Below are positions 24,701 through 37,800 of a stretch of DNA of 64,000 nt, piece after piece. Source of the DNA: Ectobius pallidus. Taxonomy: Eukaryota; Arthropoda; Insecta; Blattodea; Ectobiidae. How positions within the stretch are numbered: the first letter of the stretch is position 1; each line of letters begins with the position of its first letter. Under the pieces are notes generated by a model. That model searched no databases. It was not told where the DNA came from and saw nothing but the letters and a program-made list of their open reading frames with translations. The position numbers were made by a program, and so were the translations under genes. The stretch is taken from the NCBI GenBank assembly GCA_964059195.1, contig CAXKWD010000005.1:139897686-139961685 (forward strand), in the 5' to 3' direction.

Positions 24701-27700
24701 TTTATCTTCCAGATATTCTGTAGCACCATAATAACGTGCAATTTCTGGGGGAATCTTTGTTTCTATGCCACAATTGTAACCATCGTCTGTACACAGCTAC
24801 AAAAAGTCAATGAAGAATTTAAACAACTGCAGAAAGAGGACTTTTCCAACAAATTGAATGGCAATCTCAATGCCTGCATAGAATTTCATCAGAATGTATT
24901 AGGGTGAGTGTTACGAAAAGTTTACAGACTCGAGATCATGCAGATCGAGTGTAAAAAAAAGTTCTACAACTTTGTGCCAGTACATTTTTGATGTAATTAT
25001 AATGGTAGGGAAAACCATGAGTTGAATTTACTGTCTGTTTTACGAATAAGTGCAATAATTTTTTATTTATAAGCTATTAGTCTCGGGCAGACTGTTAATT
25101 ACATAATTTATTATAAATATTCCTTCGAATACATGTCAGCAACCTCATGCATAGAGGCAGTTTCAAACTGAAAGCTCTATATTGTCATTTCGTTTCCTCT
25201 TAGCTGTCACATAAGTGAGTTTAACACATGACTTTGGAAACATGTGATCGACTATCGATAGAGATAAATAATGGGATGGTGGTATTATTTTAGTACACTG
25301 TGAGATGATGGGTTCGTTTATTAGCTTGTTCCTTCTTAGCTTTTTATAAGTAATTGATCTTAATGGGCGTAGCTATTTTCGATGTTAGTTTACGCTTTCA
25401 CCATAGTTCTTGCATTATAAATTCTACAGAATTGTTCTTACACCAACCCATAAATAACAATTTTCTGAATATATCGAAAGTGAAACTTTTTCTTTCATAT
25501 AAAAATGTCTACATTTTGAAAGTACTCTTTCGATATAAAATGAGTCACTACACTTAGTTAAAGCAATTCAACTCGACTGGTCTAAGTACTTAGTTGTCAC
25601 AGAAAGGTGATTGAACACACCCCTTCCACTCTACCCTTGATGCTGTTGATCAAGACCATGGGTGCGCAACTGGTGCACATCGTGTCACTGTGAGGTAGGG
25701 GAATTTCTCCCACTACCGTCGCCCTTGACGTCAGCATAAAGCAGTTTCGACGTGACACTGAACATGAAGAACAGGTTTCTTACGTCACAGAATAGATGGG
25801 GGACTAAAACGTTTCCCCTCAGTTGCTCACCTATGATCTAGACGTACAAAAGTTAATTTGATATCTTATAGTCGGCATAGAGATTTTTAGACCGTGGGGC
25901 GGGTAGGTGTTTAATGCTCTAGAACCTACTCCAAAATAAAGAAGTATACCTGTCTCACTCTTGAAGTAGATATTGTTACGTAAATTTAACAAAATTTACT
26001 TGACTGATAGTTGAGAGATCGCCGTAGTATAAAGTGACCGTACAATACAAATATATATATGTAATAGTGATGTAATTGTCCGCAGGTTTATGTACTCAAT
26101 GCAGGAAATACTCAATGTTCTCATCTTTGGACACTTCGTAGTTATCATTATTGGAATGGCTTTTGCTTGTTTTGGAGCTGTAATGGTAAGTATTGAAGCG
26201 ACTGTCTATTGTCTGAAAGTAATGATTTGTATGTATTGTATGTATGTTCATAATGTAGGCTACATTCCTTAAAAATAAGGGTAGCGGTAGCAGTTATTCT
26301 GCAAGTTCGCTCTGTTTCTTTGGAGGTCATTTACTTATGAAGTTAAAATTGGCAAGCATTATAAACGGGAATAGTAATGAAAAATTAAAAAAATAACGTA
26401 ACACTTTATTTAAAAAAAACTGTCAAAATGCCGAAAATGACCTAAAATGCCAAAAAAACCTAACTCTTGAAAATGACGAAAAATACAAAACAATGCCACA
26501 ACAAATTTCCACTATTTAATCAATTAATTCATTATACATATTTGTACGTATTGGAGCTATCTTTCAACCTTCATACTCAAAAGATGCAAAATCATCAAAT
26601 GCCTGCCCTAGTCATAATTATTATTACGTATGTTCCAGAGTTGGGGACATCCTGGTGAACTGTATCAGCTAGCTGTTGTGTTCACAGGGCAGTTAGCGAT
26701 GTTGGCTATCTACTGTGTACTTGGAACTGAGGTGTCTCGACTGGTAATGTAGGCCTATCTTCAGTATGTTTCTTAAAATTATCTTACAAAAGCAATATTT
26801 TCACATAGCCCTACAATTTGTCTAAATGTTAATATGTTATTTTATTGTTCTTGTTGTCATTATCCTTGCTTTATATGTGATAACTGTGTCAATACTTTTG
26901 AATCGAATTATTTTCCATTGGGGTAATTTACATACTTTAAAATTTGAAACATATTTTAAGTAATGCGTAAAGATTTTCACAAAATATGATAAAAACACAC
27001 CCTGTTGTGATTATAAACATTTACGAAGCGGACCAATTGAGTCTAATGAAGTCTAAACTAGATTTTTTTTTTTTAATTTACAATTTTGTTTCTAGCATTC
27101 ATATGGATAATAATATATCATCTCTCTTATTCTCTTTACTTCTTACTTTTACATAGGTAATTATCTTAACTTTCCTCCTTTTCATTCACCTATTTTTTAT
27201 TTGTGTTATTGTAACTATATTATGTATTGTTAACAAAGTCATGAACATTGTAATTGGGTGTATACCTCCAAAGTTCATTCTTAATTAACCTCTACACACA
27301 CCAACACCTAACAAAAGCTATTCGATTTTTTTGTAAAATCACATTGAGTTTATAGATATGATTTGCCACTTTTAAATTTATAGCCCTTGCATAAATTTTA
27401 AATTTCGCGACATTTTATATTGATTTCACATGAAGCACCAATTTTTTTTCACGGAAATTATTTATATCAGTTGAAAGCTAAATGACGGAATTCCAACCTT
27501 TCTATAGAAACAATGGTGGTCACTGTCGATTATTCATTGAAACACAGGATAATTCGTCCCTTAGGCTGTAGCAAGGTCACCGTTTCTGACGTAACCCTTG
27601 TAAGAGCCAAAACCTCAACAAACTGACTAATCCATAGTCTGAACATCCTATCTTATCATAAAGAAGTGTAGGGCGCAATGCTCGAGAATATTTATGTTGT

Positions 27701-28649
27701 ACTTTTTTCAAAAGACTTTTCGTAGGAAAAATACTTATTCCATTATCTTTATTTTTCATTTATTATTTATTTATTTTATTATTATTATTATTTTTTGCTA
27801 CCGTCACATTTTCTATCTAATTTTTTTTTCACTCATTTACTCGCAAACTAATACATACTGAATTTTACAAATGCCAGTGTTACTTTTTATTCCAAAGGTA
27901 ATCATTTATGTCACTTTTTCAGGCGGAAGAAGTAAGATTCTCTGTTTACAGTTCTGAATGGATTGGAAGTTCAATATCCGCACAAAGGACACTTACATTC
28001 GTAATGGCTGCAGCCAATAACAATTTCCAACTTGCAGCTGGAGGGTTCATACCCGTGACAAGAGAAACAATGCTTGCTGTGAGTATAGCTCACTATGATA
28101 GCGCACTATGATAGTGCAGGTTATATTCTTATTAGTAGCCTAAGTGCTTGGTGAAATAAAATTTATTATTATTCCTTCAATGACAATATTTCGATAATAG
28201 ACTTGTCCAGGCTTATCTGAGTAGTGGCAGGCCGAAAAAAAATTATTCTAGATAATTACACATATTCTACTGATTTCGTGTTGATCCTTTTCACAAGGTA
28301 TAACCATATCTACTCGGAGATACTGAATACCAGAAGACGAAGACCACGGTTAATATTATGAATAAAATAAATGTATCGCCACGCGAGTTTCAATTTTTAC
28401 TTGAAATGATGAAAACGCGTAAGTTCAAATCCCCAAACTTGATTCAAAAAATTTATATAGTTAACAATCTTGCAGTTTTTATGTCATTAATAGAATAAAA
28501 CGTATGAATACTTAGGAAGGAGGATACCACGTGTTACTTTGCATCAAAGTTCTCCTTTTTTCATGTTTGCTTTTCTTTTCCAGATTCTGAATCAAGCGTT
28601 TTCTTATATGATGTTTCTGCTGAACTTCAGAGATGCTGGCCCAGAATAA
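21751..28649 (+). CDS. Odorant receptor OR-A (7tm_6), seven exons
   Basis: Exons 21751-22001, 23388-23667, 24713-24903, 26086-26185, 26639-26743, 27923-28078 and 28584-28649 join in frame to 382 aa, with GT-AG junctions and phases 2,0,2,0,0,0. Hydrophobic segments near residues 38-58, 68-84, 124-142, 169-200, 248-275, 290-308 and 345-375 fit the seven-membrane insect OR fold. The C-terminal signature reads EWIG (321-324), QRTL, AGGF (348-351) and LNQAFSYMMFLLNF. Such receptors form ligand-gated cation channels with Orco in olfactory neuron dendrites. The ATG at 21751 is chosen over an upstream in-frame GTG because OR-B and OR-C start at the equivalent point. Introns carry a palindromic mariner (intron 1) and dispersed repeats. 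No break is seen. The ligand is unknown. Confidence 0.92.
22073..22747. mobile_element. Palindromic mariner derivative (inverted dimer of 3' ends)
   Basis: The complement of the right half (about 22440-22747) matches the left half (about 22073-22398) nearly base for base, leaving a spacer of roughly 40 bp. TA flanks both ends (22071-22072 and 22748-22749). On the plus strand the right half reads CSPDLAPSDFHLFLRLN, the third catalytic Asp region of a mariner D,D34D transposase, followed by a diverged C-terminus (QVFKSWSHGMTN). The left half is the same coding sequence inverted. Stops break both. No N-terminal or central transposase remains, so it can move only with outside transposase. It lies in OR-A intron 1. 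Confidence 0.85.
23923..24075 (+). repeat. Diverged copy of the 6942 repeat family
   Basis: TAACTCACTTACTGACATTA, then ACCCACTTTCAGATGAGCTA and GGGAAAATTCCAAAAA, match the first half of the element at 6942-7317 in order and orientation. It lies in OR-A intron 2. Confidence 0.65.
24305..24660 (+). repeat. Repeat family D, copy in OR-A intron 2
   Basis: Matches 46858-47290 upstream of OR-C in the same orientation. Shared landmarks are GTCACCCGCTGTTT, GCATCAGGTTGAAAA, CGCACTCTTTGCAATACAGC, AAAGAAAGTTACG and TTTTATTTGGGTAGAG, in that order. No frame is kept. It is either a mobile repeat or receptor-flanking DNA copied with the genes. Confidence 0.7.
25885..26005. repeat. Remnant of the foldback family seen at 53701
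   Basis: GGGTAGGTGTTTAATGCTCT, then AGAACC, and ACCTGTCTCACTCTTGAAG resemble one end of the element at 53701-54040. It lies in OR-A intron 3. Confidence 0.4.
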
Positions 28650-30363
28650 ATGTCAGTTGCTACGATAAAACTTTTCACGTTCTATAAGCAATTATCACGT
28701 TTCTACTGGAGTCAAATAATCAAGTTTTACATAAAGATCTTCCTGGTGAATTCGGAGCATGCAAGCAGAATACTGCCATGCTGAGGAAGAAGGCAGTAAC
28801 TGCGGGAATTAAAAATAAGCAGTTTTTGGTATCATTGGAATGGTTATGAATCGTAATACAACCTTACAAAGCATTAACATGATTTCTTGTTAAAAATATA
28901 CGGAAAAACATTTTTTCGACATCTACAATGACAGAAAGCAGTAAGAAAGTAACTGCAAAAGTAATGTTTTTAAGATTGGACTTTCATCCTACGCTGCAAC
29001 AATTCAACAATGACAGAAAACAGTAAATACTGGCTACAATGTAAGGAAAGATAATAACTTCCACTTATTGCTTTAGAAATCAAAACCAAAATCCACATAC
29101 ACTTTGTAGAAAGGGGGAAACCTGCCATAATTCATTAATTCAATATTTTGATGCCAGATATAAATTTTTCTGCTTATTTTATAGTTAATGTGTAAATTTC
29201 AACGTCATCCAAGAAGTAGGAAGTAAAGAGAATTTGATTAAAATTTGATCTCAGTTTTCAATATCATGTAGTTACTGTCTTTTCCGGCAGAATAAATTAT
29301 TATTGTAACGATACATTGAAGCAAATGGTATATGATGTACAGTCTGCAACAAAATGTGTAACTATCTTATTGTTTATAACAACTTGTTTATAACTATGGT
29401 ATTCTGGCAATATTTACCATAATTTTAATGTTTTGTGTACTTCGGGCCATTAGACGCACCCAACTTTCAACTTTCAAGGTAAAAAAGTGCGTCTTAAAAT
29501 ACGGTATTTTCTTAAGGTTTTCACAGACAGAATATGAGATGGTATGTTAACACTGTGCACATTCTGGTATTAATAAAGTACTTTGTTGCAGAACTCGCAT
29601 TATTTAATTACATTTTTAAATTTTACCTGATATTTCCTCTAAAATGACGTCATTAAGAGTACCATATTATGTGAAATATTACAACGAAGAGCAGGAGTTA
29701 GTTAAAAAACTGGAGTATACAAACAATGGTTAATATGAATTGAAGTCTGCGGAGATAGCTTGAATTCAGCCATACTTGCCGTGACTAAAAATGGGTATAG
29801 GCCTATCCCTTAACTGCACACATAATAGAAATCACAATCTTATTTCAAGGAACTGTATGTCTAAATAGAGAAGATGCCGAACACATAATTTTGAAACTGC
29901 CTGAAACTAAAACGATGAGATATAAGTTTGTTAATATTTTTTTTTGGAAATAAACATAAAAATAACATATTAACAGATTAACGATGAAAATAGCTATTTT
30001 TAGTACACGCACTTGTCGGACTGTTAATAAACCGAAAAGTAGTACTTTGGCCGCCTAGGCCGGTAAAATCGTCATGGTAACTGGAAAATCCAGATGGCAG
30101 TGACCAGTCATAAAAATCGTAACAGGATTTGAAACAAAATACTTTACCATAAGGCAACATTGTTTCTTTACATTAATCAGAAACTTTACCAGCTTTTTAC
30201 AAAACAACAAATATAGGCCTAAGCCAACATAGCTATATTATTCATAAGAAATCCGCACTGCCATCTATACATCCACATTTCGTATTGGTTCATAGCGGTG
30301 GGATTCAGGCGGCTGTGAGGATATGGCGTCAACAAAATGGCTGACTGAGGCTTTTACAATTAA
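28650..30363. other. OR-A 3' flank and intergenic
   Basis: AATAAA at 28645-28650 overlaps the OR-A stop codon; further AATAAA copies lie near 29291. A phrase CAATGACAGAAARCAGTAA occurs twice (about 28927 and 29010). No gene is recognised. Confidence 0.5.
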
Positions 30364-31091
30364 GTAGGCCTATACGGTGTTTTTATTTAATTTCATATAA
30401 TTTACAGAGTTTTTACTGAAAATATTGTATGCTCCACGTACGCAAAATCTTGAACGGACTCATCCAATATTTAGGCCTCGGCTTACGCCTCAGCCGCAAT
30501 ACTAGATTCGTCCGCTAAAGCGTTATTTTGCGTACTTGGTACATAGTAGTAGTAGTAGTAGTAAGTATTCTGCCTTCCGGCAGGTTTCAAACTTGGTACG
30601 CGAATTTTGTTTTCCAAAACTGTCTATCCTCTGCTTCCTCCTTCAGCATCCAATATTTCCGCTTTTCCCTTAAATCGTTCAACAGCTGAATTCTTCTTCT
30701 TCCAAGTCTAGTTGTACCCTCCAATCTTCCTTCTACGACATCATGTAATAAGCAGTTCCTTCTGAGAATGTGCCCAACCCAGTTTGCTTTCCTCTGACGA
30801 ATTGTGTGTATGATTGACTTCTTCTCACCCATTCTACTCAGAACCTCTTCGTTTGTCACCATGTCCATCCACTTTATATTTTCTATCTGTCTCCAGCAGT
30901 TTTGAAATGTAGGCCTATACGGTGTTTTTATTTAATTTCATATAATTTACAGAGTTTTTACTAAAAATATTGTATGCTCCACGTACGCAAAATCTTTAAC
31001 GGACTCATCCAATATTTAGGCCTCGGCTTACGCCTCAGCCGCAATACTAGATTCGTCCGCTAAAGCGTTATTTTGCGTACTTGGTACATAG
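30364..31091 (-). mobile_element. 5'-truncated LINE fragment with 183-bp flanking duplication
   Basis: The insert 30547-30908 reads on the minus strand as RKANWVGHILRRNCLLHDVV, then GRRRIQLLNDLREKRKYW and AEDRQFW, the end of a non-LTR ORF2 protein. It then has a short 3' end and a (TAC)n tail at 30547-30564. It is flanked by two 183-bp direct copies, 30364-30546 and 30909-31091. These align without gaps at a constant 545-bp offset and differ at only two positions. The simplest reading is a retrotransposed, 5'-truncated LINE that made a very long target-site duplication. The frame is open for 93 codons. Confidence 0.85.
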
Positions 31092-31794
31092 CCTACACAT
31101 AAATAGCAATAAAGGAAATGGTGAACTTTATGTAGTTAAATTGAAATGGGAAGAAGAAATCAAATAATTAGAATAATAATAGTACAACTGGGTGGATGGT
31201 ATTGCAGAATATATCAATTAAATCCAGACAGAGTATGTGAGATAGAGTAAAAGCTATCAAACAGAATTAAGTCATCAAGCTTTAATATGGTATGTAATCT
31301 ATAACTTACGTATGAAGTTGGCTATATCCTTCGGTGATAAGCTTTCTTGTAACACCCGGGATGTAAAATGTACGTTACAAGAATAGATTACGAAAATTAC
31401 AAAATATAGGCCTATTGAGGCCTTATTGTCTGGAGTCTGTAGACATACTAATTTCTCAATGTCAAAAATAAGAAAATAAGAAATCCACATCGTGGAAGAG
31501 CGCAGTCCCGACAAAATTTATGTATCCATTTATATTAGATCAAGTACATTTTTTACTATATTTCAGATTTCTACCAGGAGCATTCTTCGTTACACGATGC
31601 CGATATCAATGCATTAATACACTACCTATACCAGGGGTGACCTACTTCTTTCTTTACGAGGGCCAATAAATGTTGATGACATCACTTTGCACACATTTTT
31701 TAATGCAGTAAATTTATTATTTATTAAAATGCAGTACACATCAATGAGAGCACTGAGGACCCTCGTGGGAAGTAGCAAGTTTACCATAGTCAAT

Positions 31795-32350
31795 TTTCAG
31801 AGATGTTGATAAGTTTCCGATTAGAACAAAAAATATATTAGAAAATAAAAGCATCGAACTAGTGTCCCATTTTAGTTACCTTGGTTGTGATGTCAGTTAC
31901 GAAACAGACCAGGATATTAATAAGAAAATTCGTAAATTTCAAACTATTCAAAGGACATTAAAAGTAAAATCTAGAAAAGACACACAGTTCAGGTTTTATT
32001 CCGTCATGGCACTTCCTGTCTTGCTTGATGGCAGTGAAACATGGATTCTAAGAAGCAACGACTTGAGCAGTGCGTTTCCTAAGATCGGTCAAGGGATGCG
32101 CACGAGAACACCATCTTAGAAATTAAGCTGTCAGAGAAGAATTAGGTATTGAACCAGTACAGGATTAAAGTAATACACTGTAGAGAAAACTGGTTACATC
32201 ATATTGAACGCATGTCATCTAACAGGATCCCTAAACAGATATAAAATTATAAACCAATAGGACAAAGATCCATAGGACGACCTAGAAAACGCTGGGAAGA
32301 TGTGAGACCGGAACAGGCAGAAGCTTAATCCCTGACGGAAGATGAGATGA
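31795..32350 (+). mobile_element. LINE fragment, reverse transcriptase C-terminus
   Basis: The plus strand reads HFSYLGCDVSYETDQDINKK, then FQTIQRTL, LPVLLDGSETWILR and, after a frameshift, HHIERMSSNRIPKQI, GRPRKRWEDV. These are hallmark motifs of the C-terminal part of ORF2 in insect non-LTR elements. A frameshift and stops show it is dead. It sits between OR-A and OR-B. Confidence 0.85.
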
Positions 32351-34097
32351 TGATGGTGATATTTTCAACAAGTCCTGAAGATGGGCATCTGTAAGTCTGT
32401 TCCTTTGTGAAGATTTAACTCCCTTCATAAAGAATTCACACAAGTACGTGATTCCAAATATAGAAACAATTCTTCGCTAATTTATAAAATATATCAAGGT
32501 TAGTATTGCATAGCCTATATGGGGTGATCTGTGTAAGGTAGTTTACATTTCACATTTAATTGTTATCCTTTATCCAAATAATGTAGTTTGGAATATAGAA
32601 TCATCATGATACCCCGGCCAAAATTATCTAAATATAAAATTTTAAAGTTTTAAAATTTTTATTAATTGGCTTCCTCACGGACCGCACAGTATGAGTTCGA
32701 AGGCCGCCGTAGGCTAATCGCACACTTTTTCTGACCATATACATGGCGGAAATTCACTCTCCTCGGGTTTTCTAATACGTAGTCATAGAATTCCTGTATC
32801 TTGCTACTGTTTGGTTGAATTGCTATGACATCATATTATACGTAAAACAATCTTATACTTCATTTGCGGGAAGAAAAAGGCCAAGCACCGAAGTGCCATC
32901 TAAAGAGTCCTATTTTACCAAATGTAAACACAAACTATTTCACGTTTTGGAGTTGTGACGTAATATTCAACCTAAAAAATATGATCGTCTTATGAAACGA
33001 AATTTGGTGTATTTAACTCAGTTTTACTTTTAAAAATTTTATTACAGTTAAATAAAGCTTGCTTCAAGTAAAGTGAATAAAACCCAGCTTTATATTACCA
33101 CAAGTAAGAATGGTAAGGAATTTATTTGTTGTCACGACAGGAATTCTGTAACTACCTTCGAAACCCCCGGGAAGGAATTGAATTGTGTCTTTATCTAGCT
33201 GTCATCATCCGCAAGGAATTAGAGTTCCCCCATTTCTTTATCCTTTTAATTAAACAAAATTGGATGAAAAGTTGTAAGGAAAAAAAACATTCCTTGTATT
33301 GTTCGTGCCATTAAAAGAAGACCTCGTCCCAAACCATCTCTATCTAAATAAAAAAGAATATAATAGCGTTGTCCCCTAACCTTATAAATCTGCACCGACG
33401 CAGACACCGACAAAGAACAGGCGCTCTTGTAGCCGCGTGGATTTCCCCAGTGTTCCCGCTGTCATTCACCACTTCTCAAGTGAATAAACGTGCTGTGGTA
33501 CTAATTTGGCAACATAGTATTGGATGCAGACAAGTGTGAATACACCTAATTACCTTTCTATTCACTGATTGACAGGTCGAAGAGGATTAGGGTGGCAGGA
33601 GGTAGAGGCAGTTCTTGGGAGAAAAACTCTTTAAGTAATGGCACCCACATTACTGAAGGTTAGCATGTTTCACAAGTTATTACTGCCCCATTATTAATTT
33701 CATTCGATATTTTAAAGAATGAAAGAGTCTTATCTATGGTTTTACGTCCTGGTTTTATAATTTAGAAGGTTGAATAAGACAATACTTATTTGTGCTACAG
33801 AATTAAATTATGTACGTGAAAGAAAACAGAATATTGCGATACAAGAGCGGCAAGTGCATCATTGGAGAATCGAGGAAGACTTTGAAAGATAATTCGAGTC
33901 TTTTTTAATTTCTGAAATTCTCCAATGCACATATAAATTGCATACTATTCTTCGACGACAAAACCAGTAAATTATCAACAGATAAACATAAGCACGGGAT
34001 GTGGTTGGCGTTTTGCTTATGGTTTATAGCCATTGCTATTCATAATCAGAAAGGCACATATATTCTGAAAACCTAAAACTCTGGACCTAAAACCAAG
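32351..34097. other. Intergenic, nothing recognised
   Basis: No conserved frame. CACGGACCGCACAGTATGAG near 32676 looks like the edge of an old DNA element, without a visible partner. Confidence 0.45.
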
Positions 34098-34099
34098 TA

Positions 34100-34433
34100 C
34101 AGTAGGACTCAGACTATCCGGATTAAGTGAGATTAGACCCCATCCGGAAAATCAAATATCCAGATAATTGGATAACTAATGAAAAAAGTAATTTATTTTA
34201 AAACTATATTTTGTATAGTACTGTACTTACATCAAGTATCACATCTTGAATATATCAGTTACAGTAGGTTGTTTTCCTGACAAACTCGATTTTTTCGGCT
34301 AAAAATTATCCTTTTTCGCAAGTAATCGGCCCTGAAATAGGGTTTCTCAAATGCTCGCTGATGCAAAAACCACTTGAACAAGGCCTCAAAGCTATCCGGA
34401 TACTTGGCGATCCGGATAGTTGGAGTTCTATTG
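34100..34433. mobile_element. Tigger/pogo-like MITE, 334 bp
   Basis: The left end CAGTAGGACTCAGACTATCC and the complement of the right end CAATAGAACTCCAACTATCC match at 16 of 20 positions. TA flanks both (34098-34099 and 34434-34435). It has the same length and end type as the element at 2013-2346 but a different interior. It has no coding capacity. Confidence 0.75.
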
Positions 34434-34826
34434 TATTCCTGGTGAAGGCTCCAGAACGGTTTCTATTCTTACAACTTCATCCCATTTACACCTCCAATAA
34501 CAACTCTATGAAACGTTAAATTAGTAGTTGAATTAAGTTTAATGCAAACATGTACACTTACAGCTGCAATTTAGATTATTTTAGCTTAGATTTTACAATT
34601 TTAATTAAATATTTTATTTATACAGTGCATTTTCATTTTTATGCTCGTACATGTCTAGAATAAAGATAATCTGAAAAAAGTAATGTTTATTTCAATTAAT
34701 CTGTCTCATTATCTTTCAATACCTTACTGAACCGTTCTTATTTTAGTTTATTATTTTTTATCGTTATTTGCTTAATGCTCACATTGCTAACTTCTTTGTT
34801 AGAATTTGCTAAAAAAAATAACGTCC

Positions 34827-37800
34827 TTAGTCAACATCTTTGAAGTTTAGTAGAAACATGGCGTAGGAAAATGTCTGGTTTAACATCTGAAAAAACAAAG
34901 GAATATAATAATAATTATTAGTATGCATGATTCCGCTTCTTAATTTCAAACCTAAGTAATAACATTTTCTGCAATGCGTTAACGAAAACTATTTCTAAAT
35001 CCCAGATTCTGAATATACTAAGTCTTCCTTTTTAATGTTATTTCACTGTCAATCAGGTAAACATTTAAAATAAGATGATAAAGTGTGCGAAGTAAGAGTT
35101 AGCGAGACAAATGTGAGTAAAACAACTAAAGTTTTTTGCAATGAGTAATATTTACATAGTAGCGCGCACAGAAACTAAGAAAAAATACCAATATCTTGAA
35201 AGAAATATTTCCTGTGAACATGTAACTTATATAAAATTTAATATAAATCGTCATTAGGCAAAATGAAGTTACTGATACCATTTTTATTATACTCACTGCT
35301 AGCATTGTTTCCTTGGTAGCAGGGATAAAGCCACCTGCTAGAAGTTTGAATTCACTGTTAGCTGAAGCCATGACGAACATAAGCGATCGTTGTTCGGATA
35401 TCGGGGATCCAACCCAGTCACAGCTGTATGCAGCGAATTTCACATCCTCTGCCTTAAAATGAAATGTAGGCTATTGGTACTTCGTTCTTGGGATATATTT
35501 ACACACGGGGACACGTCCAACAACACAAGGAGAAACATGTAGCCTACAGCTATTCTGTCTACACAAATATAATATAAGTTACGTAGCTACCTGAAGATGA
35601 ATTAACGTCGAAACGCGTCGTAAGAAGAAGACATCTGCTTTTTATTATAAGATTTGCATTTTTATTGAGCTTAAACATATTTTAACTGTGTTAAAAAAAT
35701 TTTATATGCTTATGACTCATGTATCATACGTACACAAGTTTTTTATATATATTTCTAGACTAGTATATTTCTCGTATATTTCTATATTTATGCTGCTTAA
35801 TTACTCTCATAGGATAAGTTATGCTTTCAGATTAGGTTAGGTGTCTAAAATTTCTTACATACTGAGCATAGGTGGACTTTTATATCATAATAACAAATTA
35901 AACAGCTCAGTAGGAAGATGAAAATAATTGAAATTAATACTTTATTTTCTTAGAATAAGAAAAGAAACGCGTGAATTGTACATCGGCAACATTGCTTCAC
36001 ATTAACGTTTCCGTGCAACTCTGACCTAATTTATGACTCTCTGTTCTATGTCCTGGCTTTCACTTTAGCCTTTTTGAGAAAAACAGGATACTTGCAAACT
36101 TATGAATAAAACCATGATAATACCAATATTCTATCAACGTTAGCAACGTAATGAATAATTTGAACAGACTGTTCACTTAGTAACTTATGTTATAATTAAC
36201 ATTTGCTATTTGAATAAAGTTGAACTACAATGTGAGGCCTATGGAAAATTAAAGAAGCTTCAACGATTCATACATATACTGACAGAAGTAGAAATTGGAG
36301 CTCAAAATTTAAAAGCTTGTCTTTATGGAATGACAGAAGCCGAAGGTCACGTTCTGGATACCTGTGTCAAAGGGGGGTTTCTAAAAAATATATATAATAA
36401 ATAAATAAATAAAAATAATATGTTGTTTTAATTTTTTGGTCGAAACGAGTGATCTAGGAAACACACTAATCCTAAAGGAAAGAGCAGTTGATACGGAATT
36501 GCTCTCTGTTCCCCAGTTCGCGAGTTCGAACCTGGCAATCACGTGGGAGTAATTTCAACAATTTCATGTTTGTAGATTTACAGCCATGTTAAAGAACAGC
36601 GGAACAAAATTCCGGCATATCGACGACGGTTAAAAGGCTTAATGTAGGCCTATATGTGCCGTAGAGAAACAACCATAACATACAAACAAACATTCTAGTC
36701 AATAAAATTATAGCTCTTATACGTACCCTATCTGTGAGCTCAGATCCGAAAATGCAGTATGTACCTAAGAGAAGCAGCTGACCGACGAAAACCAAGAACA
36801 CAGTATAAACTGCTCCAATGTTACCCCAAGACTGAAAAAAAAAAACACAACACTGGCTTACGCAATGCTTTCAATGCCTTCCGGACCATGCTCGCAACTG
36901 ATCACATGCTTCTATTTTACTTTCCTTTGATGGTTACGGTCATGAATGTTGAATCATGTTCTGTGCATATTCAATCCAATTTGTAATGTTAGCTAATGTG
37001 TTACATAATAAATAGTTATTAAAGTATTATATAAAGGAGAAGAATTATGATCCAAATGGTAAAAACGGGATTTTATTTTGTAAGTACCGGTAAGTAGACC
37101 TATGTTTGCGAAATGAATTCTGAGGGCGAATGTGCAATCCTACGAGCAAAATAAAGTCATCTTACAATATGTATCATACACTATTTTTTAGACAGCCGTT
37201 AACATTTTTAAAATAATAATAATAATAATAATAAATGTTTGGTTTATTGTAACGAATTTACGCACGGTGGAACTAATCACATTGCAGTACGCAGACAGCA
37301 GTTATTGGTTTTCTGATATAGATTTTCACTCTCGCCATTATAAATTTCACTTTTAAAAAGACATAGTATATTTTAAAATCACAATTTTTATCAGACCGAG
37401 TCTACTTAATAACCATATGCAAATATTTTAAACTAAGAGTATTTTCCATGTAAAGCACTCAATATTGGTAACCCTGGATTCTTATAATTTCATAGGCTAC
37501 CACTCGGTGGCATAATTTTATCTTTTTAATAAATATCATCTACAGTTAAAAGTGCTTCTTTCACTTCGACTGTCTAAAAAATCCTTATGACATTAGCCGT
37601 ACTTTTAGAAGTTCTCGAATAAACCCCCATTGTAATCCCATAATCGCTGGAGGTCTTTAAAATTGAAAACATTCATGTGATTCCATCATCTTACAATATT
37701 TTAGTTTATGTGACTCGTAGGTACTCAGGACTATATTCGATATGGCTTAATTTGCTCTATACAGTAGGCGATGACGTACCATTACAAAGCCAAAAGAAGC

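Noticed and set aside
31623..31665. CAGGGGTGACC, resembling a hAT terminus
   Set aside because: No inverted partner or target duplication was found within several kb.
36210..36404. 64-codon frame between OR-B exons 6 and 5
   Set aside because: On the opposite strand to the gene, no homology, bounded by A-rich repeats.
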